Shown here in pieces: positions 1 through 8,143 of a stretch of 56,610 nt of DNA. The DNA is from Sphingomonas sp. (GTDB lineage: Bacteria; Pseudomonadota; Alphaproteobacteria; Sphingomonadales; Sphingomonadaceae). Under the pieces are notes generated by a model. The model made no database searches. It was not told the DNA's origin and worked only from the letters and a program-made list of their open reading frames with translations. Position 1 is the first letter of the stretch, and every line of letters begins with the position of its first letter. The stretch spans positions 1-56,610 of the forward strand of contig JAICXO010000002.1 in assembly GCA_025980335.1 (NCBI GenBank). The letters run 5' to 3'. The position numbers were made by a program, and so were the translations under genes.

Positions 1-1359
1 CTCAAGGTCGTGCTGAGGAAGACCGACAATTTCCTGCCCGGCGACGGCGATTACCTCCTCTCCGGCCGCAACGGGCTGACCCGCAAGGAGATCGCGCGGC
101 ACCACAAGGGAGATGCCGAGGCCTACGACCGGTACGTCGCCGAGCTCGAGACTGTCGTTAGACTACTCAAGAAATGGCTGTTGCGGGCGCCCCCGAACGT
201 CGGCCGTAAGATCAGCGCGATCCCGAAACTGCTGAGCCTCGGCCGCGACATGGCCGGCCTCAGTCTCGCCGAGACGCGGATCGTTCACGACTTCGCGGTG
301 CGCAGCGCCTCGGAAATCCTCGACCGGCATTTCGCGGGCGATCTCACCAAGGCGTTGTTCGGGTTCGACGGGGTGGTCGGCAACTTCGCCTCGCCGCAAT
401 CGCCCGGCACCGCTTACGTGTTGCTTCACCATCTGTTCGGCGAAGCCGCGGGCGTGCCCGGCGCGTGGGGGCATGCGATCGACGGCATGGGCTCGATCAC
501 GCAGGCGATGGCGCGCGCCTGCCGCGAAGCCGGCGTGGACATCATCCTCAACACGCCCGTCGAGGAGCTGATCGTCGCCAACGGCCGCGCAGCTGGCGTG
601 GTTGCGGGAGGCAAAGCTTACCAAGCGCAAACCATTGTCGCGGGCGTCAATCCGAAATTGCTGTTCGACCGCCTGGTGCCGCGCGGTGCGGTCGACGCGG
701 ACGTCGCGGCGCGGATGCACGGCTGGAAATGCGAAAGCGCGACCTTCCGGATGAACGTCGCGCTGTCCGAGCTTCCGAAATTCACCGTGCTTCCGAAGAA
801 GGGCAACCACCTGACGGCCGGCATCATCATGGCGCCGAGCCTCGATTACATGCACCGCGCCTGGCTCGATGCGGCGGTGAACGGCTGGGCGAAGCAGCCG
901 ATTATCGAGATGCTGATTCCGTCCACTCTCGACCCGAGCCTCGCGCCGAAGGGCAAGCATGTCGCGAGCCTGTTCTGTCAGCATTTCCGCTACGACCTCG
1001 GCCCCGGACGGAGCTGGGACGACGAGCGCGAGGAGGCCGCCGACCAGATCATCGCCACCGTTGATGGCCATGCGCCGGGGTTCGCCAAATCGGTGCTCGG
1101 GCGGCAGATCCATTCGCCGCTCGACCTCGAGCGCCGCTTCGGCCTGATCGGCGGCGACATCTTCCACGGCAAGATGGGTCTCGACCAGCTGTTCAGCGCC
1201 CGGCCGATGATCGGCGCGGCGGATTACCGGATGCCGCTCAAGGGGCTGTACCTGTGCGGTTCCGGGGCCCATCCCGGCGGCGGCGTGACGGGGGCTCCGG
1301 GGCATAATGCGGCGCAGGCGGTGCTGGCCGATTGCAAGCCGTGGAGACGCCGGCATTGA
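1..1359 (+). CDS. FAD-dependent phytoene-desaturase-like oxidoreductase, C-terminal part
   Basis: The frame is open from the first base, so the true start and the N-terminal dinucleotide-binding fold lie outside the window; about 452 codons are visible. The last 40 residues carry the GLYLCGSGAHPGGGVTGAPG segment, the C-terminal FAD-contacting signature of the carotenoid desaturase/isomerase-like NAD(P)/FAD oxidoreductases. Family members desaturate or isomerise polyenes or oxidise unknown hydrophobic substrates. No other carotenoid gene is visible, so a carotenoid role is unproven. The end overlaps the next CDS, an acyl-CoA transferase, which suggests co-transcription and perhaps lipid or isoprenoid metabolism. 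Family call firm; substrate unknown. Confidence 0.85.
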   Translation, partial: LKVVLRKTDNFLPGDGDYLLSGRNGLTRKEIARHHKGDAEAYDRYVAELETVVRLLKKWLLRAPPNVGRKISAIPKLLSLGRDMAGLSLAETRIVHDFAVRSASEILDRHFAGDLTKALFGFDGVVGNFASPQSPGTAYVLLHHLFGEAAGVPGAWGHAIDGMGSITQAMARACREAGVDIILNTPVEELIVANGRAAGVVAGGKAYQAQTIVAGVNPKLLFDRLVPRGAVDADVAARMHGWKCESATFRMNVALSELPKFTVLPKKGNHLTAGIIMAPSLDYMHRAWLDAAVNGWAKQPIIEMLIPSTLDPSLAPKGKHVASLFCQHFRYDLGPGRSWDDEREEAADQIIATVDGHAPGFAKSVLGRQIHSPLDLERRFGLIGGDIFHGKMGLDQLFSARPMIGAADYRMPLKGLYLCGSGAHPGGGVTGAPGHNAAQAVLADCKPWRRRH

Positions 1360-2555
1360 AGCCGCTCGAAGGAATCAAAGTCCTCGACCTCAGTCGCGTG
1401 CTTGCGGGGCCGTGGTGCACGCAACTGCTCGCGGATCTGGGCGCCGACGTGACCAAGATCGAGCGTCCAGGCGCCGGCGACGACACGCGCCATTGGGGGC
1501 CGCCGTGGCACGGCAAAGGGGACAGCCAAGTCGCCGCCTATTTCCTCAGCTGCAACCGGGGCAAGAAATCGGCGGCGATCGACTTCGCGCGGGCTGAAGG
1601 GGCCGCGCTGGTGCGCAAGCTCGCGGAGCAGGCGGACGTCGTCGTCGAGAATTTCAAGGTCGGCGGCCTCGAGAAGTTCGGGCTCGACGGGAAGTCCTTG
1701 CGCGCGGCGAACCCCCGGCTCGTCTATGCCTCGATCACCGGGTTCGGGCAGGACGGCCCTTATGCCGACCGCGCCGGCTACGATTACATCATCCAGGGCA
1801 TGGGCGGGCTGATGAGCATCACCGGCCTGCCGGACGGGGTGCCGGGCGGCGGCCCGATGCGCGTCGGGGTCGCGGTCGTCGACCTGTTCACGGGCCTTTA
1901 TACCTGCGTGGCCATCCTTGCGGCGCTGTTCCGGCGCGAGAAGACGGGCGAGGGCGCGACCATCGACATGGCGCTGTTCGACACGCAGCTCGCGATGCTG
2001 GCGAACCAGGCCTCGAACGCGCTGGTCTCGGGCAAGGACCCGCCGCGGCAAGGCAACACGCATCCCAATATCGTGCCGTATCAGACGTTCGACGCGGCCG
2101 ATCAGCCGATCATCATCGCCGTGGGCAACGATCGGCAGTTCGCGCGTCTGGCGCAAATCTGCGGCAATCCGGAGTGGACCGCCGATGAGCGGTTCGCGTC
2201 CAACGCGGCCCGGGTCGCCAACCGCGAGGCCATCGTCCGGCTCGTCAGCGAAGCGATCGCCAGGAAGCCTGCCGCCGAATGGCTGGAGCAGCTCGAACAG
2301 GCAGGCATTCCCGCAGGGCCGATCAACTCGATCAGCCAGGCGTTGGGCGACGTCCAGGCGCAGCACAGGCAGATGGTCCGCTCCATCGCCGGCGCGCCGG
2401 TCGTCGGCTCACCGGTTCGGCTCGACGGTGAGCGTGCGGATTCCGACGTGCCGCCGCCCGGACTCGGAGAGCATACGCGCGAAATCCTCGAAGCATTGGG
2501 ATTGGCGGAGGTCGAAATTGCCGACCTAAAGGGCGCGTGCGTGATCGGCGGTTGA
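1332..2555 (+). CDS. CaiB/BaiF family (class III) CoA-transferase
   Basis: A 407-residue protein, the usual family length, opening with LEGIKVLDLSRVLAGPWCTQ and carrying GADVTKIERP, the hallmark N-terminal block of class III CoA-transferases and alpha-methylacyl-CoA racemases. Asp151 in GYDYIIQG sits where the family has its catalytic aspartate (forms the acyl anhydride in transferases, the proton relay in racemases). The start used is TTG at 1332; GTG at 1341 is an alternative, and both overlap the upstream oxidoreductase, so translation is probably coupled. The acyl donor and acceptor cannot be told from sequence. Confidence 0.9.
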   Translation: MQAVETPALKPLEGIKVLDLSRVLAGPWCTQLLADLGADVTKIERPGAGDDTRHWGPPWHGKGDSQVAAYFLSCNRGKKSAAIDFARAEGAALVRKLAEQADVVVENFKVGGLEKFGLDGKSLRAANPRLVYASITGFGQDGPYADRAGYDYIIQGMGGLMSITGLPDGVPGGGPMRVGVAVVDLFTGLYTCVAILAALFRREKTGEGATIDMALFDTQLAMLANQASNALVSGKDPPRQGNTHPNIVPYQTFDAADQPIIIAVGNDRQFARLAQICGNPEWTADERFASNAARVANREAIVRLVSEAIARKPAAEWLEQLEQAGIPAGPINSISQALGDVQAQHRQMVRSIAGAPVVGSPVRLDGERADSDVPPPGLGEHTREILEALGLAEVEIADLKGACVIGG

Positions 2556-2622
2556 ATTCCCGCTAAATCGTTCATCTTGAAGCGACGCAAGGTTCGGCGC
2601 ACACAGGCGCGCAGGAGGGTCC

Positions 2623-4371
2623 TTGGCTCGCGTATTTCTAAGCTACGCACGCGAAGACAGCGACGCGGCCAAGGAGCTCGCCGATGCGGTCGGCCGCGCC
2701 GGGCACGAGGTCTGGTGGGACCAGCACATCCAGGGAGGATCGCGGTTCAGCCGGGCAATCGACCAGGCGCTCAAGGACGCCGAGGCCGTCGTGGTGCTGT
2801 GGTCGGATACTTCGGTGGAATCGGCCTGGGTTCAGGACGAAGCGGCGGAGGGCCGGGACAGCGGGCGCCTCGTGCCGGTGCTTCTCGATCGCTGCAAGGC
2901 GCCGCTCGGATTCAGGCAATTCCAGTCGGTTGACATGTCACGCTGGAGAGGCGGGGAGGGCGCGGAGCTCACGGCTTTGCTCGAAGCCATCGCCAACACT
3001 GCCACACCGGCGCAGGCGGAGCAGAAGAGCACTTCAACGGCAAAGGCGGCGACTTCAACGCAGTTCTCGATCTGCGTGCTGCCGTTCGTGAACATGAGCG
3101 GCGATCCGGAGCAGGAATATTTCAGCGACGGCATCACCGAGGACATCATCACCGATCTGTCGAAAGTGTCGGCGCTGCTGGTGATCGCGCGCAACACCGC
3201 CTTCACCTTCAAGGGCAAGGTGATGGACGTGAAGGAAGTCGCGCGAGCGCTCGACGTCACCCACGTGATGGAAGGGAGCGTGCGCAAGGCCGGCGACCGG
3301 GTGCGAATCACCGCACAGCTGATCGACGCGGCAACGGGCGGGCACGTGTGGGCCGACCGCTACGATCGCGATTTGACCGACATCTTCGAGATTCAGGACG
3401 AGATTTCGAAGGCGATCGTCGCGGCGCTGAGGCTGAAGCTCCTTCCTGAAGAAAAGAAGGCAATTGAGGCTCGCGGCACCTCCAACATCGAGGCTTACAA
3501 TCTTTACCTGATGGCGCGCCAGCAGTGGATCAGCGGCGACTACACAGACGTCCGCCGCGACGAAGCGATTGTGAGGATTTGCAAACAGGCGCTGTCCTTC
3601 GACGCGAACTACGCTCAGGCCTCGGCGTTGATGGCGTTGGCGCAGTCGCAGCTGCGGTTGAGGCACGGAAGAGATGTGGATGCACTTCCTGCTGCCGAGC
3701 GCGCCCTATCCATCAATCCCGATCTCGCGGAAGCGCATTGCGTGAAAGCGCAATTTCTCGAAGAACAGGGAAAACAGGAGGAGGCGAACGAGGAGATCGA
3801 GATCGCGCTTCGGCTCGATCCGGAATCGTGGGAAGTGAACCGGGAGGCAGCGAGGCTGATGTTCCGCCAGCGCCGGATCAAGGCTGCGGCTAGTTATTTC
3901 GAGAAGGCCGCGGAGCTCATGGAAAGCGACTGGCACAGTCCTACCATGCTAGTGACCTGCTACCAAAGCCTGGCCGATGAGAGCGCGATGATGAACGCTG
4001 CGAGGGTTACCATCGAACGGGCCGAAAGGATCATTGCGCGAGACCCGGCGAACGCGAACGCGCTGGCCACGGGCGCCAATGCTTTTGCTCTTGTGGGGGA
4101 GGACCAGAGGGCGCGAGCCTGGATTGATCGCGCGCTACTGCTTGATCCTGACAACACCAGGATGCGCTACAATCTGGCGTGCGCGCTCGTTGCGCGCTTG
4201 AACGATCCTGAGGCGGGCCTTGCCATGCTTGGCCCTTACTTCGAACAAGAGACCAGTCCAACGCAGATCAGGCATGTTGATGCCGATCCGGACATGGATG
4301 CGGTACGCGAAGACGCGAAATACCAACAGATGCTCACTGGTGCCAAGCAGCGGCTCGGGATTTCGGAATAG
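2623..4371 (+). CDS. TIR domain / TolB-like / TPR protein, copy 1
   Basis: 582 residues. Residues 1-120 are a bacterial TIR-type domain (VFLSYAREDSDAA at the start, WWDQHIQGGS, then SAWVQDEAAEG with Glu73 where NAD-cleaving TIR domains carry their glutamate). Residues 148-285 match the TolB-like domain often seen behind bacterial adenylate cyclase domains (VLPFVNMSGDPEQEYFSDGI, GGHVWADRYDRDLTDIFEIQDEI). Residues 290-582 are TPR-like helical pairs. No cyclase domain, signal peptide or TM segment is seen, so it is probably cytoplasmic. The TTG start follows AGGAGG at 2613. Four bases separate it from a close paralogue. A signalling scaffold or NADase-type sensor is an inference. Confidence 0.85.
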   Translation: MARVFLSYAREDSDAAKELADAVGRAGHEVWWDQHIQGGSRFSRAIDQALKDAEAVVVLWSDTSVESAWVQDEAAEGRDSGRLVPVLLDRCKAPLGFRQFQSVDMSRWRGGEGAELTALLEAIANTATPAQAEQKSTSTAKAATSTQFSICVLPFVNMSGDPEQEYFSDGITEDIITDLSKVSALLVIARNTAFTFKGKVMDVKEVARALDVTHVMEGSVRKAGDRVRITAQLIDAATGGHVWADRYDRDLTDIFEIQDEISKAIVAALRLKLLPEEKKAIEARGTSNIEAYNLYLMARQQWISGDYTDVRRDEAIVRICKQALSFDANYAQASALMALAQSQLRLRHGRDVDALPAAERALSINPDLAEAHCVKAQFLEEQGKQEEANEEIEIALRLDPESWEVNREAARLMFRQRRIKAAASYFEKAAELMESDWHSPTMLVTCYQSLADESAMMNAARVTIERAERIIARDPANANALATGANAFALVGEDQRARAWIDRALLLDPDNTRMRYNLACALVARLNDPEAGLAMLGPYFEQETSPTQIRHVDADPDMDAVREDAKYQQMLTGAKQRLGISE

Positions 4372-4375
4372 GCCG

Positions 4376-6130
4376 ATGGCGCGCATCTTCCTCAGCTACG
4401 CCCGCGAGGACGCCGATGCGGCGAAGCAGCTCGCGCAGTTGCTAGAGCGGAGCGGCCACGAAGTCTGGTGGGACCGGCACCTCCACGGCGGATCGCAGTT
4501 CGTCACCGAGATCGACAAGGCGCTCAAGAATGCGGAAGCGGTCGTCGTGCTGTGGACCGACGCATCCGCCAGCTCCGCCTGGGTGCAGGACGAAGCCGCG
4601 GAAGGGCGCGATACCGGCAGGCTCATCCCGGTCAGCCTCAACGGCTGCCGGCCGCCGCTCGGCTTCCGGCAGTTCCACACGATCGAGCTGGGCAAGTGGA
4701 GCGGGCAGGGGGAACCGGACAACCTCGACGACTTGCTCGAGGCGATCGGCAAGACGGCGGGGGCCGCGCCGGCGGCAACCGCGGCCGTGAAGCCGGAAGC
4801 GCAAGCCGCGCCGACGCTGTCCATCTGTGTGCTTCCGTTCGTCAACATGAGCGGCGATCCCGAGCAGGAATATTTCAGCGACGGGATCAGCGAGGACATC
4901 ATCACGGATTTGTCCAACGTCTCCGCTCTGTCGGTCGTCGCGCGCAACACCTCCTTCACGTTGAAGGGCCAGACGATCGACGTGAAGGAGGTCGCAGAAA
5001 GGCTCGGCGTCACCCACGTACTCGAAGGGAGCGTGCGCAAAGCGGGTGATCGGGTGCGGATCACCGGCCAGCTGATCGACGGGACCAAGGGCGACCACGT
5101 CTGGGCTGCGCGCTACGACCGGGACCTCACCGACATTTTCGCGATCCAGGACGAGATTTCCAAAGCGATCGTGGCCGCGCTTCGAGTGAAGCTGCTTCCG
5201 AACGAGAAGAAGGCGATCGAGACCCGGGGCACCTCGAGCGTGGAGGCCTACAATCTATACCTGATGGCGCGGCAGCAGTGGGTCAGTGGCAATTACGGCG
5301 ACATCCGGCGAGACCAGACAATCGTAAGGATTTGCCAGCAGGCGCTCTCTTTCGACCCCAGCTACGCCCAGGCATGGGCATTGATGGCGCTAGCACAAGC
5401 CCAGCTTCGTCAATGGCATGGCAAGAACGAGAATCCGTTGCCGGCAGCCGAGCGCGCGCTCGCGATCAATCCCGACATTGCCGAAGCTCATTGCGTAAAG
5501 GCGCATCTGCTCGAGGAACAAGGACAGATGGCGGAAGCGGATCGGGAGATCGACGAAGCACTCCGTCTCGATCCGGACTCGTGGGAAGTGAATCGAGAAG
5601 CCGCTCGCCTCATTTTCCGGCAAGGCCGGGTCCAGGATGCAATTCCCTACTTCGAAAAGGCCGCGGCGCTCATGGACACCGATTGGCACAATCAATCGAT
5701 GGTCATGAGCTGCTACCAAGCCATGGGCGATAAGGCGGCCATGGTGCGGGCTGGCAAATTGGCCGTCGAACGTGTCGAGAAGGCGATCTCACGGGATCCC
5801 GCGAATGCGCAAGCAATCGCTTCCGGTGCGAACGCCTTGGCCGCAGTCGGCGACGCGCAAAGAGCGAGAGACTGGATCGACCGCGCCTTGCTGCTCGATC
5901 CCGAGAATCTCCTCATGCGCTACAATCTGGCTTGCGCCTTGTCGGTGCACCTCAACGACAAGGACCGAGCGCTCGACGTTCTGCAGCCATACTTCGAGCA
6001 GACGGAGAGCCCGACCCACATCAAGCATCTCGGAGTCGATCCGGACCTCGACCCGATCCGTGACGACCCCCGGTTCAACACAATGCTGGCGGCTGCGAAG
6101 CAGAGACTCGGGATTTCCGAACCAGCCTAG
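4376..6130 (+). CDS. TIR domain / TolB-like / TPR protein, copy 2
   Basis: 584 residues with the same order as the preceding gene: TIR (1-120, Glu73 in SAWVQDEAAEG), a proline/alanine linker, TolB-like (VLPFVNMSGDPEQEYFSDGI through DRDLTDIFAIQDEI), then TPR-type repeats ending KQRLGISEPA. The frame stays open upstream into copy 1, but ATG 4376 is chosen because MARIFLSYARED aligns exactly with the start of copy 1. The pair is clearly a tandem duplication, strongest in the TolB-like and TPR parts. Its TAG stop shares CTAG with the stop of the convergent gene. Function unproven; a TIR-gated stress or signalling role is plausible. Confidence 0.85.
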   Translation: MARIFLSYAREDADAAKQLAQLLERSGHEVWWDRHLHGGSQFVTEIDKALKNAEAVVVLWTDASASSAWVQDEAAEGRDTGRLIPVSLNGCRPPLGFRQFHTIELGKWSGQGEPDNLDDLLEAIGKTAGAAPAATAAVKPEAQAAPTLSICVLPFVNMSGDPEQEYFSDGISEDIITDLSNVSALSVVARNTSFTLKGQTIDVKEVAERLGVTHVLEGSVRKAGDRVRITGQLIDGTKGDHVWAARYDRDLTDIFAIQDEISKAIVAALRVKLLPNEKKAIETRGTSSVEAYNLYLMARQQWVSGNYGDIRRDQTIVRICQQALSFDPSYAQAWALMALAQAQLRQWHGKNENPLPAAERALAINPDIAEAHCVKAHLLEEQGQMAEADREIDEALRLDPDSWEVNREAARLIFRQGRVQDAIPYFEKAAALMDTDWHNQSMVMSCYQAMGDKAAMVRAGKLAVERVEKAISRDPANAQAIASGANALAAVGDAQRARDWIDRALLLDPENLLMRYNLACALSVHLNDKDRALDVLQPYFEQTESPTHIKHLGVDPDLDPIRDDPRFNTMLAAAKQRLGISEPA

Positions 6131-6807
6131 TGGCCGGCCTTGCTCGCGCTCGACACCAGCAGGTCGAGCTGGTTCTGGCAGCCGTTGTCGATCAGCACCT
6201 TGGCCGTCCCGGGGAGGTCCGCCGGGACCGAGGCGACAGTGACCACGTCGAGGCTGCTCTTGTCGCCAGTCTCCGACCACTGGATCTGATATTGCGTGCC
6301 GGTCTTCACCGGGAGCGCGCTCGGCCAGGCGGCAGTCGCCTTGCCCGCGGCCCAGCTCAGTTTTTGGCTCTTGCCGTCGGGCGACTGGATTTCGACGCTT
6401 GCTGCGCCGCTGCTGTCGGGCCGCCATAGCTGAAGCTTGTTCGCGTCGGCGACGCAGACCTTGCCGCTCTGGCTGACGTCGATGTCCCAGATGCTCGGAT
6501 TGTGCGCGATCTCGGCCGAGCGGAGCGCGCTGAAGCGACCGCGCTGGCTCGCGGCGGATGCGAGGCTGACCGAGCTTGCGTCGAAATTGCCGGGCCCGCG
6601 CAGCGTCTGCGCCGAGTTGGGACCAAGGACCGTCACGACATCGCCGCCCTGCAGCGTGATCTTGGCGTTTGCCGGAAGCGTCTTGCCCGGCGGGTAGGCC
6701 TTGGCCGAGGGGCCGAGCGACTTCACCACGACGACATTGGCCAGGGCCGCGGTCGAACTCAGGGCTATTGCAACGGCTGCGGCCCACAGCATCGGCTTCG
6801 CACGCAT
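6127..6807 (-). CDS. Exported FecR-like domain protein
   Basis: 226 residues from ATG 6807, which has GGGAG about eight bases upstream. Residues 1-23 are a Sec signal peptide ending ALA. The mature part opens with VVVVKSLGPSAKAYPPGKTL, then LQGGDVVTVLGPNSAQTLRGPG, a beta-rich pattern like FecR-type periplasmic domains, though no membrane anchor or anti-sigma part is present. Later two cysteines (in VCVADAN and NGCQNQL) could form a disulphide. It is the last of three exported proteins in one minus-strand run. FecR-like is a fold-level guess; specific function unknown. Confidence 0.6.
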   Translation of the reverse strand: MRAKPMLWAAAVAIALSSTAALANVVVVKSLGPSAKAYPPGKTLPANAKITLQGGDVVTVLGPNSAQTLRGPGNFDASSVSLASAASQRGRFSALRSAEIAHNPSIWDIDVSQSGKVCVADANKLQLWRPDSSGAASVEIQSPDGKSQKLSWAAGKATAAWPSALPVKTGTQYQIQWSETGDKSSLDVVTVASVPADLPGTAKVLIDNGCQNQLDLLVSSASKAGH

Positions 6808-6827
6808 GATTCCAGCTCCCTCTTCGA

Positions 6828-7529
6828 TCAGTTCAGGATCTTGGTCGCGACATTGTATTGATAATCCTCGTCCCGGGTCAGGCACCGGCGCGTGGATTTG
6901 TCGGCGCCTTCGGCGACCGCCTTCTGCTTATACATGACGTCCGTCAGAAGCTTGCGCGACACGCCCATCCGGATCAGGAAATCATTGTCCTCGCTCGCGA
7001 GCATGGCCGAGTCCTGCTCGACATCGCCGATCAGTCCGATCGCATCACCCTTCTTGATCTCCGAGCGCACCGCTTCCTTGTCGCCGAGGTGAGTGAACAT
7101 GTGCACCGCGAAAATGCCGCCCTGGTCGACGTACCGGATCACGCCGCCCATGAACATGAAGTTGCACGCAGAGAAGCATGCCCAGCCGTCTGGAATGCGG
7201 GTCGGGATCATGGCTTCGCGAATGATCTTGCCGGCGGCATTGCCGGCGCGGGCATCGCCTCCGGGCGAGCGAAGCCAGATTTCCTGCACCGGATCGTTCG
7301 CCTTGAGAGCGTCCTGAAGCTTCGCCGGGACATCCTGATCGATCTGACCTTCGGCCTTGAGCACGCGTACCCCGTTGATCGTCTCGAGCGTAAACTTCAT
7401 CTCGGGATAGGTCGACCAGTTCATGAACTTGGGGCAGCTCGGGTTGTCGGGGTCCATCGGCTCCGCAGCCGCGAGGTTCACGAGTAGAAGACAGGCCGCG
7501 GCGGCCGTTTTGATGCGCCCCGAGATCAT
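6828..7529 (-). CDS. Predicted periplasmic ClpP-fold protein (COG3904-like)
   Basis: 233 residues from ATG 7529; the frame is open further upstream, but this ATG gives a signal peptide (TAAAACLLLVNLAAA) and lies one base after the upstream gene's stop. The core reads IWLRSPGGDARAGNAAGKII, then GWACFSACNFMFMGG and GGIFAVHMF: the oxyanion glycines, candidate nucleophile Ser and His order of the ClpP/crotonase superfamily as found in COG3904 periplasmic homologues. Cysteines around the Ser suggest disulphides. It may be a periplasmic serine protease; whether the catalytic triad is complete cannot be settled by eye. Confidence 0.75.
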   Translation of the reverse strand: MISGRIKTAAAACLLLVNLAAAEPMDPDNPSCPKFMNWSTYPEMKFTLETINGVRVLKAEGQIDQDVPAKLQDALKANDPVQEIWLRSPGGDARAGNAAGKIIREAMIPTRIPDGWACFSACNFMFMGGVIRYVDQGGIFAVHMFTHLGDKEAVRSEIKKGDAIGLIGDVEQDSAMLASEDNDFLIRMGVSRKLLTDVMYKQKAVAEGADKSTRRCLTRDEDYQYNVATKILN

Positions 7530-7530
7530 G

Positions 7531-8061
7531 TCAGACCCGGGCGTAGCCGCTCGCGCCCTTGGCCCTGCACATCTTCTTCGGCACGGTCGTCTCCTCGCCG
7601 TCGACGATGACCACATCCGTCACCGTCAGGCAGTCGCCACCGTCGGCGAGCTGCTCCTTGCCGGTGACCTTGGAGGTCCCCGAAACGTTGGCGCGGCTGT
7701 CGCTCTTCCAGCTGACTTCGGTGCCCACGCCACCGCGAATCGCCTCATCGGTGGCTTTGGCCGCCTGCTGCTGCTCCTTGCAGTCGAGCATCTTCAACAG
7801 TTCGTCGGTGAGGTATGAGGTAGCGGGGAGCGCCGCGGCCACCACGGAGCCGGCTGCGCCAGCATGGCCGAGGATTCCGCCGCCGATGCTTCCAATGATG
7901 CTTCCGAACATCGAGCGGCGCGCCTGCTTCTGGGGAGTATCCTGGCATTTCGCAGGGCTTGCAGCCTGCTCGTTCGCGGCTTGTCCCCTCGCCGCGCTGG
8001 AGCTCAGGATGGCGACCGGCGCGACCGCCAGCAGCCCGGTCAAAACCAAGGCACGCAACAT
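7531..8061 (-). CDS. Exported glycine-zipper protein, surface-antigen-like
   Basis: 176 residues with an N-terminal signal peptide (MLRALVLTGLLAVAPVAIL). Residues 50-75 (SMFGSIIGSIGGGILGHAGAAGS) form a glycine zipper, a membrane-inserting motif common in outer-membrane lipoproteins, but no lipobox is evident. The C-terminus, GGDCLTVTDVVIVDGEETTV followed by KKMCRAKGASGYARV, resembles the beta-domain ending of 17-kDa surface antigens, with two cysteines that could pair. It is first in a tight three-gene run of exported proteins. Envelope location likely; function unknown. Confidence 0.65.
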   Translation of the reverse strand: MLRALVLTGLLAVAPVAILSSSAARGQAANEQAASPAKCQDTPQKQARRSMFGSIIGSIGGGILGHAGAAGSVVAAALPATSYLTDELLKMLDCKEQQQAAKATDEAIRGGVGTEVSWKSDSRANVSGTSKVTGKEQLADGGDCLTVTDVVIVDGEETTVPKKMCRAKGASGYARV

Positions 8062-8143
8062 AAAACACCCCCGTGTCGCTTTACGCGTGGATTATCCTTT
8101 GATTCTAATGGGGTCAATGAACCGCCAACGAATTTGAGAGTCC

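Noticed and set aside
163-1356. Long minus-strand open frame opposite the oxidoreductase
   Set aside because: Arg/His-rich translation with no family motifs; it is the antisense shadow of a high-GC coding strand.
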